Shown here: one piece after another, positions 1 through 6,925 of the stretch | Layout of the letters: every line of letters begins with the position of its first letter | How positions within the stretch are numbered: position 1 is the first letter of the stretch | NCBI GenBank assembly: GCA_019422065.1 | Contig: JAHZEA010000006.1 | Coordinates: forward strand, 44,709 to 83,135 | Length of the DNA: 38,427 bases | Reading direction: 5' to 3' | Source: Lachnospiraceae bacterium | GTDB lineage: Bacteria > Bacillota > Clostridia > Lachnospirales > Anaerotignaceae | Position numbers and translations under genes: made by a program | The notes under the pieces: model-generated | Database searches by the model: none | The model's input: only the letters and a program-made list of their open reading frames with translations | Told to the model about the DNA's origin: nothing

Positions 1-2
1 TT

Positions 3-137
3 GCAGAAAACAGACTTAAAAGTATGATGGAAGAACTTAGAAAAGAAAGCATTGAAATAGATAATTTCTTTAACCACAGCCTTGATGTAATTTATGAAAA
101 CCGTCAGGAATTAAGAGGTATAGAAAGCGATAGATGA
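3..137 (+). CDS. Unknown protein, C-terminal fragment
   Basis: An open frame enters from the left edge in frame 3 and stops at TGA 135-137, leaving the last 44 residues. The segment is highly charged and looks helical, and it ends in Glu-Ser-Asp-Arg. I do not recognise a family from so short a piece. It is taken as a real gene end because the other two forward frames are closed near the edge and a terminator-like hairpin follows 14 bases after the stop. Confidence 0.5.
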   Translation, partial: AENRLKSMMEELRKESIEIDNFFNHSLDVIYENRQELRGIESDR

Positions 138-151
138 AATTAAATTTATTA

Positions 152-193
152 TCCTAATTTGGACAATGTCTGAATTGGGATTTTTTATTTTTT
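152..193 (+). terminator. Rho-independent terminator after the partial gene
   Basis: Positions 152-164 pair with 168-180 around a three-base loop, with three G-U wobbles, and are followed by a T-rich run at 181-193. It separates the left-edge gene from the downstream operon. Confidence 0.65.
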
Positions 194-298
194 AATGCTG
201 AATTTTGTCGTATTTGGTGGTTATAAAATTAGATTTTGTGTTTAATCGTGGATTTCTTAAAAAAGTATAAAAAAAGTTAAACATTTATTAGTGTTTTA

Positions 299-307
299 TG
301 GTATAAT
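299..307 (+). promoter_or_regulatory. Extended -10 promoter for the HlyD-like/yggS/sepF operon
   Basis: TG at 299-300, one base, then a perfect TATAAT at 302-307 form an extended -10 element. Only a weak -35 candidate (TTAAAC, 277-282, spacer 19) is visible, which is tolerable for extended -10 promoters. The start site would be near 314, giving a leader of about 75 bases. The rest of the 138-390 gap is A/T-rich and shows nothing further. Confidence 0.55.
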
Positions 308-390
308 GTCCAAAAACAAATTTAATAAAATAAACTTGCTTTTGAAAGCCACAGCTTAAATTTTATTAATTCGCCTTTGGAGGTAATGCT

Positions 391-1935
391 TTGAAAAAAA
401 GAGTTAAACACCAAAACCATCGAAAAGCTTACCGTTCGCAACGGCAGGCTGTAGATAGAGGCCTCACGCCTAAAAAGAAAAAAAATTCAACAAGCACAAC
501 AAAATATAAAGCTTTGACAGTAGCTGTTTTTGCAATGCTTATGTTTTATCTGCTTGGGTACATAATTGTTTTTATGAGTAAGCCTTCTGTGCCTACAGAA
601 ACGGTTAATTATGGAACTATAGATAATCCTCAGACTTTAAAAGGTCTTATAGTACGTGATGAATATGTAGTTAACAGTACAATGGATGGAGAAATTTCAT
701 TTAATTACGCTGAAAACTCTAAAGTGCCTAAGGACGCTGTTGTATGCTCTATTAAAGATAAAGGTGTTACTGATAATATTGAAAGTGAAATAAAGAAAAT
801 AGATAAAGATATATTAAATGCTCAAAAAACAAGAATTGATTTATCTAAAAACAAAGAAGAAATAGACAAAATAGAAAGTGAAATTTCAGTTTCAATAGAT
901 AATGCCGTTTATAAGCTTACGCCGGATAGTTTAACAGATATGTATTCTTTGAAAAGCAATATAGAAGGATACATAGACACAAGAAATGAGATACTTATTA
1001 ACGAAATTACCGGAACTACATCAGACCTTACGGCGCAAAGAAAAGAGTATGAGCAGGAGCTTTCGGAAAATGTTTCTTCATATACAGCCAGTGAAAGCGG
1101 AATACTTTCTTTTATGATAGACGGCAAAGAAGCAGAATTTACACCGGATAACTTAGAAACAATTACTGAAAAGCAGATAACTGAAAATGTTACGCCTCAG
1201 TATGTTTCAAAAGGTTTAAATGTAAAAGCTGAAAGCCCTATATTTAAAATAGTAAAAAGCAATTTATGGTACATTGTGTGCTATGTGCCTAACGAAATGT
1301 CGGCCAAATGGGAAGTAGGCGACAGCCTTGAGATATATACAATGTATGACGATGAGGAGCTTTCAACAGATGTTACTATTGAAAGTATATCATTAGGTGA
1401 AACCGAGTCCTATGTTGTTCTTTCGTCAGACGAAAATATAATTGATTTTATGCCGCTTAGGACATTTACGTTTAATATACGCCAGAACTCGTATACTGGT
1501 CTTAAAATACCTAATACCGCTATAATAGAGAAAACATTTTTAAAAATACCTTTAAGCTGTATTGTGGAAAACTTAGGACAAAGCACAGTTATACTTAGGA
1601 ATGGCTCTTCAGACCAAACGGTAAATATTTCAATATTTACTGCCGATGAGCAGTATGCCTATGTTCTTCAGGATTATGATACACTTAAACTGGGAGACGT
1701 TATTCTTATGGGTACCGGCGAGAACGCTACGGAATTTACCATAAGTGAAGTTGAAAATTATAAATGCGTTTATGTAGCAAACAGCTCAATGGCAGAATAT
1801 GCCGTAATTGATATAATAGGACAAAACGCAGAATATTCAATAGTCAGACCGTCCTCATCAAGCTATGGATTGAAAGTCTATGACAGCATAGTTTCTGACG
1901 CTAAATCCATAGAAAATGACGAGGTTTTAAGTTGA
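391..1935 (+). CDS. Orphan HlyD-like membrane protein of the sepF locus
   Basis: This 514-residue protein starts at TTG 391, seven bases after a GGAGG box (379-383). It has a strongly basic cytoplasmic N-terminus (residues 1-40), one membrane segment at about 41-62, and a large extracytoplasmic part. That part contains a charged helical, coiled-coil-like stretch at about 125-230 and beta-rich regions on either side, the general plan of HlyD-type membrane fusion proteins. No ABC transporter or outer membrane partner gene is nearby, and a monoderm has no outer membrane to bridge. It lies directly upstream of yggS and sepF; the yggS ribosome binding site overlaps its stop codon. Proteins like this are known from this position in Clostridia, but their role is unclear. 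An envelope or division role is inferred from location only. Confidence 0.7.
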   Translation: MKKRVKHQNHRKAYRSQRQAVDRGLTPKKKKNSTSTTKYKALTVAVFAMLMFYLLGYIIVFMSKPSVPTETVNYGTIDNPQTLKGLIVRDEYVVNSTMDGEISFNYAENSKVPKDAVVCSIKDKGVTDNIESEIKKIDKDILNAQKTRIDLSKNKEEIDKIESEISVSIDNAVYKLTPDSLTDMYSLKSNIEGYIDTRNEILINEITGTTSDLTAQRKEYEQELSENVSSYTASESGILSFMIDGKEAEFTPDNLETITEKQITENVTPQYVSKGLNVKAESPIFKIVKSNLWYIVCYVPNEMSAKWEVGDSLEIYTMYDDEELSTDVTIESISLGETESYVVLSSDENIIDFMPLRTFTFNIRQNSYTGLKIPNTAIIEKTFLKIPLSCIVENLGQSTVILRNGSSDQTVNISIFTADEQYAYVLQDYDTLKLGDVILMGTGENATEFTISEVENYKCVYVANSSMAEYAVIDIIGQNAEYSIVRPSSSSYGLKVYDSIVSDAKSIENDEVLS

Positions 1936-1949
1936 AAGGAGATATAAAT

Positions 1950-2654
1950 ATGTCATCTATTAAAGAAAATATTGAAAGCATTAATGCTAAAATTCAGGCC
2001 GCTTGTGACAGAAGCGGCAGAAAAAGAGAAGATGTTCTTTTTCTTGTTGTTAGTAAAACAGTTGATGTGCCTAGAATTAAAGAGGCTGTTGAATGCGGCA
2101 TGACAAGCCTTGGCGAAAACAAAGTGCAGGAAATAATGGATAAATACGAGCCTATGGGTGACGGTGTTAAGTGGCACCTTATAGGACACCTTCAAACAAA
2201 CAAGGTAAAATACATAATTGATAAAGTAGTACTTATTCATTCTGTTGACAGTGTAAAGCTTGCAGAGGAAATAAGCAAAAGAGCAGTTGCTAAAGGTGTA
2301 AATGCAAATATACTTCTTGAAATAAACATGGCTGCTGAAGAATCCAAGTTCGGCATTAAGCCTGAAGAATGCGAACAAATGGTTAGAGAAATCAGTGTTT
2401 TGCCTAACATTACAATAAAAGGTTTAATGACTGTTGCGCCGGCTGTCGAAAATCCGGAAGAAAACAGGAAATATTTCAGACAAATGAAGCAATTACTTGT
2501 TGACATTAACAGCAAAAAAATTGATAATGTTAATATGACTGAACTTTCTATGGGAATGACCGGAGACTATGAAGTGGCTATTGAGGAAGGCGCTACTATA
2601 GTCAGAATTGGAACCGGTGTTTTCGGCGCAAGATACTATCCAAATAAAAACTAA
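1950..2654 (+). CDS. yggS: YggS/YlmE family PLP-binding protein (PLP homeostasis)
   Basis: This is a 234-residue member of the PLPBP (YggS/YlmE/PROSC) family, a single-domain alanine-racemase-fold protein that binds pyridoxal 5'-phosphate and helps balance vitamin B6 and amino-acid pools. It has no established catalytic activity. The PLP lysine lies in the VSKT segment near residue 36, followed by GENKVQE, the WHLIGHLQTNK motif, and the C-terminal ELSMGM and VRIGTGVFG motifs that bind phosphate. The chosen ATG at 1950 has an AAAGGAG box at 1935-1941 at good spacing. A TTG 18 bases upstream is in frame but overlaps the preceding stop and lacks a site of its own. The gene precedes sepF, as in Bacillus (ylmE-sepF). 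Confidence 0.93.
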   Translation: MSSIKENIESINAKIQAACDRSGRKREDVLFLVVSKTVDVPRIKEAVECGMTSLGENKVQEIMDKYEPMGDGVKWHLIGHLQTNKVKYIIDKVVLIHSVDSVKLAEEISKRAVAKGVNANILLEINMAAEESKFGIKPEECEQMVREISVLPNITIKGLMTVAPAVENPEENRKYFRQMKQLLVDINSKKIDNVNMTELSMGMTGDYEVAIEEGATIVRIGTGVFGARYYPNKN

Positions 2655-2671
2655 TTTAGGGGGAAAATATA

Positions 2672-3184
2672 GTGGCAGGCTTATTTGATAAAGTGAGAAA
2701 TATATTCGGCGGAGAATACGATGATGACGAATATGATGATGAGTATGATGAGGAATACGAAAGCCCTTCAAAAAGTGAAAGGGATATGGATTATTCTCCT
2801 ATAAGACAGTCTTCACAGTCTTCAAGAGGAATTTCATCTGCTCAGGCCAGAAGGAACACTTCACAGGTAGTAAGCATACATACCAATGTTCAAATGCAGG
2901 TATGCATTGTTAAACCGGAATGTTACGAGGACGCACAGGAAATCTGCGACGAGGTAAAGGCAAGAAAACCTGTTGTTGTAAACTTGGAGAAGGTTGAATA
3001 CCCTATAGCTCAGAGGATAATGGACTTTTTAAGTGGTACATGCTATTCCTTAAATGGCTCTATACAAAGAGTTGCCAACAATATTTTTATTATAGCGCCT
3101 GAAAATGTTGATGTGTCGGGTGACTTTAAAGAGGAGCTTAAGACAAAAGGAATTATACTTCCTTGGGTAAGCCAGGGAAAATAA
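2672..3184 (+). CDS. sepF: Cell division protein SepF
   Basis: SepF is a cytoplasmic division protein that binds the FtsZ C-terminal tail, anchors Z-rings to the membrane and shapes the ring. The 170-residue protein starts at GTG 2672 after an AGGGGG box. Residues 1-13 (MAGLFDKVRNIFG) are the expected amphipathic membrane-targeting helix. Residues 15-30 form an Asp/Glu/Tyr repeat, followed by a flexible Ser/Arg-rich linker to about 65. The SepF core domain (DUF552) spans about 70-155, with the conserved VVVNLE strand, the DFLSG helix and the IAPENV end. Length is normal. It stands between yggS and yggT, as in many Firmicutes. Its target FtsZ is encoded 15 kb downstream. Confidence 0.95.
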   Translation: MAGLFDKVRNIFGGEYDDDEYDDEYDEEYESPSKSERDMDYSPIRQSSQSSRGISSAQARRNTSQVVSIHTNVQMQVCIVKPECYEDAQEICDEVKARKPVVVNLEKVEYPIAQRIMDFLSGTCYSLNGSIQRVANNIFIIAPENVDVSGDFKEELKTKGIILPWVSQGK

Positions 3185-3204
3185 TATTTTGACTGGAGAG
3201 ATAT

Positions 3205-3486
3205 ATGCAGAATTTGTTGCTTCAAACAGTGGACAAGTTTTTTGAGGTGCTGTATTTTCTTATATTAATAAGAATAGTGCTTTCATGGCTTCCCGGAATA
3301 AGGGATACAGCAGTAGGCGGTATTATTTACCAGCTGACAGAACCTATTTTGGGGCCTGTACGTTCCATGATAGATAATTCGCCTATAGGCGGCGGAATGA
3401 TGCTTGATTTTTCGCCGGTTATTGCGTTATTTATTATGAAAATAGTATGCAATATAATACAGGCTGTTATTATAGCTGTACTTTAA
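3205..3486 (+). CDS. ylmG: YggT family membrane protein (YlmG)
   Basis: This is a 93-residue integral membrane protein of the YggT/YlmG family with two membrane segments at about 10-30 and 68-92. Between them lies the family motif with SWLPG, LTEPILGPVR and an Asp-Phe-Ser-Pro turn before the second helix. The family is linked to sepF in Gram-positive bacteria and to thylakoid/nucleoid organisation in cyanobacteria and plastids, but its molecular role is not settled. ATG 3205 follows a GGAGAG box. The gene is 20 bases after sepF and 19 before ylmH, so it is probably cotranscribed. Confidence 0.92.
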   Translation: MQNLLLQTVDKFFEVLYFLILIRIVLSWLPGIRDTAVGGIIYQLTEPILGPVRSMIDNSPIGGGMMLDFSPVIALFIMKIVCNIIQAVIIAVL

Positions 3487-3505
3487 GGCCGGGTGGTGTT
3501 TTAAA

Positions 3506-4291
3506 ATGGCTAAATCATCCGGTGCTTTTGGAGTGCGCAGTGAGAATAAAGCCGCTGTATCAAGAATAGAAGATATAATTGAGCAGTGTTTGAAAAAACA
3601 TGTCAAAGTTTTTTCAGACTTTATAACTCCTGCACAAATGGAAGATGTAATTAAAACAGCACAGTCTTACAGGGATATTAAATTTATGTCTTTTGGCGGC
3701 AACAGCCAATGCGAAAGGCGGATGCTTGGCTTTTGCCCGGATTATATGGATATATGCCAAGAGGATTTCCCTATAGACATAATTAAAATAAGTGCAAATA
3801 AGAAATTTTCTGCCGATATGAGCCATAGGGATTACCTTGGCTCTGTTCTCGGCCTTGGCATTGACCGCTCAAAAATAGGCGATATTATTATTTTTGACGG
3901 CAGTGCCCTTTGTTATGTTAAGAAAGAGATTTCAGATTTCATAAATTCAAACCTTGTTAAAGTGGGCAGAAACAATGTTTCTACAGAAGTTTTTAACATT
4001 AAGGAATTTGAGCTTCCTGAGGTTAAAACAGAGGAAAAAAGTTATACCGTTTCATCATTAAGATTGGATGCTGTAGCAGGCGGTGCTTTTAATTTAGCTA
4101 GGGGTAAAATACAAAGCCTTATAGAAGGTGAAAAAGTATTTTTAAACTTTATTACTGAGTTATCACCGTCTAAAAACGTAACTGAGGATGATATGATTTC
4201 GGTGCGTGGCTATGGCAGAATAAAAGTATTATCAATAAACGGAAGAACTAAAAAAGACAGAATAAGCATAACTGTGCTTAAGTATGTATAA
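3506..4291 (+). CDS. ylmH: YlmH-type S4-domain RNA-binding protein
   Basis: The 261-residue protein matches the YlmH family. It has an N-terminal alpha/beta region with the conserved ERRMLGF and GxxLGLGIDRSKIGDI segments, and a C-terminal S4 RNA-binding domain at about 180-245 (LRLDA, GKIQSLIEGEKV, VRGYGRIKV). Work in Bacillus links YlmH to clearing peptidyl-tRNA from obstructed large ribosomal subunits. Its presence in the sepF cluster is conserved in Firmicutes. In Bacillus the next genes are divIVA and ileS; here aroB follows after 15 bases instead. Confidence 0.92.
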   Translation: MAKSSGAFGVRSENKAAVSRIEDIIEQCLKKHVKVFSDFITPAQMEDVIKTAQSYRDIKFMSFGGNSQCERRMLGFCPDYMDICQEDFPIDIIKISANKKFSADMSHRDYLGSVLGLGIDRSKIGDIIIFDGSALCYVKKEISDFINSNLVKVGRNNVSTEVFNIKEFELPEVKTEEKSYTVSSLRLDAVAGGAFNLARGKIQSLIEGEKVFLNFITELSPSKNVTEDDMISVRGYGRIKVLSINGRTKKDRISITVLKYV

Positions 4292-4306
4292 ACGGGAGGT
4301 ATCCTC

Positions 4307-5389
4307 TTGAGTAATATATATGTTAAAACAAAAGATAAAAAATACCCTATATATTTTGCGCACAGCTTTAATGGTCTTGAGAAAGCCGTTGAGGAAAATG
4401 GTTTATCCGGCAGAAAACTCTGCATAATTACTGACAGCAATGTAAGCAAAATTTACACTGAAAAGATTAAAAGCGCTCTGGAAAATTATTTCGAGAGTGT
4501 TTTTGTATATGCTTTTGATGCCGGAGAAAAAAGTAAAAATTTGAATACTATATCTGATTTTTACAGCTTTTTCTTGGAAAATCATATAGACAGAAAAACA
4601 GTTGTTGCTGGTTTAGGCGGCGGCGTTTGCGGCGATATGGCAGGCTTTGCGGCGGCAACTTATTTAAGAGGAATAAAGTTTATTCAAATACCTACAACAC
4701 TTCTTGCTCAGGTTGACAGCTCAGTAGGCGGAAAAGTAGGTGTTGATTTTAAAAACAGCAAAAATATAATAGGTGCTTTTTATCAGCCGGATTTTGTATA
4801 TATAAATACAGAAACCCTTAATACTCTGCCGGAGAGAGAGTTTAACGCAGGAATGGCAGAGGTTATAAAGTACGGGCCTATATATTCCCACGACTTTACG
4901 GAATACATAATTAATAATAAAGAAGCCATAGCGAGCAGAGATAAAGACGCTTTAAAGCACATTATAAAAAAATGCTGTAAAATAAAGGCTGAGGTTGTAT
5001 CTAAAGACGAAAAAGAAGGCGGGTTAAGGGAGATACTTAACTTTGGCCATACAATAGGCCATGCCATAGAAACAAAAATGAATTTTACACTTCTTCACGG
5101 TGAGTGTGTAGCACTGGGAATGAAGGCAGTTTTTAATATCTGTCTTAAAAGAGGAACTGTAAACGAAAAAGAGTATAAAGAGCTGCTTTCTATTTTGGAA
5201 TATTTTAATCTTCCGCTTAATATCAGCGGTATTACGGCAGATGAGATATACAGCCAGATGTTCCTTGATAAAAAGGTAAAGAACAATCAGCTTAGTTTTG
5301 TACTGCTTGAAAGCTACGGCAAGCCTTTTAGCACAACAAATGTTGACAAAGAAGAAATTTACGGCGCTATAAACGCTGTTTTAAGGTGA
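4307..5389 (+). CDS. aroB: 3-dehydroquinate synthase
   Basis: AroB converts DAHP to 3-dehydroquinate, the second step of the shikimate pathway for aromatic amino acids, using NAD+ and a divalent metal. The 360-residue protein starts at TTG 4307, seven bases after GGGAGG. The NAD-binding GGGVCGDMAGF motif is at about 104-114 and IPTTLLAQVDSSVGGK at about 128-143. The metal ligands are expected at Glu185 (in AEVIKYG), His248 (FGHT) and His264 (LHGE). All key residues are present and the length is normal. No other shikimate gene is in the window, so aroB seems to ride in a division/processing operon; its stop lies 4 bases before lspA. Confidence 0.96.
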   Translation: MSNIYVKTKDKKYPIYFAHSFNGLEKAVEENGLSGRKLCIITDSNVSKIYTEKIKSALENYFESVFVYAFDAGEKSKNLNTISDFYSFFLENHIDRKTVVAGLGGGVCGDMAGFAAATYLRGIKFIQIPTTLLAQVDSSVGGKVGVDFKNSKNIIGAFYQPDFVYINTETLNTLPEREFNAGMAEVIKYGPIYSHDFTEYIINNKEAIASRDKDALKHIIKKCCKIKAEVVSKDEKEGGLREILNFGHTIGHAIETKMNFTLLHGECVALGMKAVFNICLKRGTVNEKEYKELLSILEYFNLPLNISGITADEIYSQMFLDKKVKNNQLSFVLLESYGKPFSTTNVDKEEIYGAINAVLR

Positions 5390-5393
5390 TAAG

Positions 5394-5861
5394 ATGGTTT
5401 TAGTTGTTTTGTCGGCTGTTATACTAACTGTTATAGACCAAATAAGCAAATTTTTGGCTTTGGAATACTTAAAGCCTGTGGGAAGCATTGAGCTTGTAAA
5501 AGGTTTTATGAACCTTACATTTGTTGAAAACCGCGGTGCGGCTTTTGGCATGCTCAACGGTGCCAGATGGTTTTTTATAATAGTAACTGTTGTTGTAACG
5601 GCGGCGGCTTTTGTATATTTAAAAAAATATATGCCTAAGACAAAGGAATATTTTTATGTAAAGATTTCTATTATTTTAATACTTGCCGGAGCATGGGGCA
5701 ACGCTATAGACAGGCTTTTGAGGGGATATGTTGTTGATTATTTTGAAACAACATTTATTACATGGCCTGTGTTTAACGTTGCTGACATATATGTTGTTGC
5801 AGGTACTATACTATTGGCTTTTATGTTTATATTTGTTATAAAAGACGATAATAAAAAATAG
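5394..5861 (+). CDS. lspA: Lipoprotein signal peptidase (signal peptidase II)
   Basis: LspA is the membrane aspartyl protease that removes the signal peptide from prolipoproteins after lipid attachment. The 155-residue protein has four hydrophobic segments, the FVENRGAAFGML motif (about 43-54), and the two catalytic aspartates at Asp115 (in GNAIDRLLRGYVVDYF) and Asp131 (FNVADI). Length and motif order are typical. ATG 5394 uses an AAGGTG box that overlaps the aroB end. Firmicutes commonly place rluD next, as here, but this time after a structured 135-base gap. Confidence 0.96.
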   Translation: MVLVVLSAVILTVIDQISKFLALEYLKPVGSIELVKGFMNLTFVENRGAAFGMLNGARWFFIIVTVVVTAAAFVYLKKYMPKTKEYFYVKISIILILAGAWGNAIDRLLRGYVVDYFETTFITWPVFNVADIYVVAGTILLAFMFIFVIKDDNKK

Positions 5862-5881
5862 CTTATAATTTTGTTATGTTT

Positions 5882-5941
5882 AAAGACGGTAAAACCGATA
5901 CTGTATTTAGTTATGCGGCATTGGATAAAAGCCGTCTTTTT
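5882..5941 (+). terminator. Possible terminator or attenuator with competing hairpins
   Basis: AAAGACGG (5882-5889) can pair with CCGTCTTT (5932-5939), followed by T residues, but the loop is 42 bases. Inside it, CGGT (5887-5890) can instead pair with ACCG (5894-5897), and CGGC (5916-5919) with GCCG (5931-5934). Both alternatives use bases from the arms of the long stem, so the folds compete. It could be an lspA terminator or a conditional one. Confidence 0.4.
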
Positions 5942-5944
5942 ACG

Positions 5945-5973
5945 CTGAATAGATATATACTTTTGTTTATAAG
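5945..5973 (+). promoter_or_regulatory. Possible promoter for rluD-smc-ftsY
   Basis: CTGAAT (5945-5950) and TATAAG (5968-5973) are 17 bases apart, just after the hairpin region. The -35 match is only half, so this is tentative. Confidence 0.3.
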
Positions 5974-5996
5974 AAAAATAGTTAAATGGAGATAAT

Positions 5997-6917
5997 ATGG
6001 AATATTTTACTGTTTCACCGGAAAATGAGGATACCGGAAAAAGAATAGACGTATATGTTTCACTGCTTAGAGATGAGCTTTCTAGAAGCCAAGTACAGAA
6101 GCTTATTTCAGAAGGCAAGGTTACGGTAAACTCAAAGCCGGTAAAAAGCAATTACCGCTTAAGAAAAGACGATGTTATAGATATTGAAATTCCTGACCCG
6201 GAGCCTTTGGAAGTTTTGGCTGAGGATATTAAGCTTGATATATTGTACGAAGACGATGACATTATAGTTATTAATAAGCCTCAGGGTATGGTTGTTCATC
6301 CAGCACCGGGGCATTACAGCGGTACGGTTGTAAATGCCTTGCTTTTCCACTGTAAAGGCAGTTTAAGCGGTATAAACGGCATGCTAAGGCCCGGCATAGT
6401 ACATAGAATTGACATGAATACATCAGGTGTAATTGTTGTTTCAAAAAGTGATGCGGCACATAAATCTCTTGCTGTGCAGTTTGCGGAGCACAGCATAAGC
6501 CGAAAATACAAAGCTATTGTCGTGGGAAATATTAAAGAAGATAACATAACAGTTGATAAGCCTATAGGCAGAAATCCTAAAGACAGGAAAAAAATGGCTG
6601 TTATTGCCGGTGGAAGGAGAGCTGTTACTCATTTTAATGTTTTGGAGCGTTTTGGTAGGTTCACTTATGTAGAGGCTGAGCTTGAAACGGGTCGGACACA
6701 CCAAATAAGGGTACACATGGCATCAATAGGTCATCCGCTTTTAGGCGATAATGTTTACGGCAGTGAAAAACAGCCGTATAAATTAACGGGACAGGTTCTC
6801 CATGCGGCACTTTTAGGATTTAACCACCCTAAAACAGGCGAATATATGGAGTTTGAGTCACAAGTGCCGGAATACTTTACTAACTTGTTAAATAGGTTCA
6901 GGAATAATCAGTTCTGA
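5997..6917 (+). CDS. rluD: RluD-type 23S rRNA pseudouridine synthase
   Basis: This 306-residue enzyme of the RluA/RluD family isomerises uridine to pseudouridine in large-subunit rRNA. An S4 RNA-binding domain occupies about 14-70 and the catalytic domain about 80-300. The catalytic aspartate is Asp139 in the VHRIDMNTSG motif. Other family blocks are INKPQGMVVHP (93-102) and GRTHQIRVHMA near residue 235. The exact target uridine cannot be read from sequence, so the rluD name is by nearest subfamily (ylyB in Bacillus, next to lspA). ATG 5997 follows a TGGAG box. The stop codon overlaps the ribosome binding site of smc. Confidence 0.93.
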   Translation: MEYFTVSPENEDTGKRIDVYVSLLRDELSRSQVQKLISEGKVTVNSKPVKSNYRLRKDDVIDIEIPDPEPLEVLAEDIKLDILYEDDDIIVINKPQGMVVHPAPGHYSGTVVNALLFHCKGSLSGINGMLRPGIVHRIDMNTSGVIVVSKSDAAHKSLAVQFAEHSISRKYKAIVVGNIKEDNITVDKPIGRNPKDRKKMAVIAGGRRAVTHFNVLERFGRFTYVEAELETGRTHQIRVHMASIGHPLLGDNVYGSEKQPYKLTGQVLHAALLGFNHPKTGEYMEFESQVPEYFTNLLNRFRNNQF

Positions 6918-6925
6918 GGTGTTTT

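Noticed and set aside
5862..5996. A PyrR-type attenuator, because pyr genes often follow rluD in Firmicutes
   Set aside because: No PyrR-binding consensus is visible and no pyrimidine gene follows.
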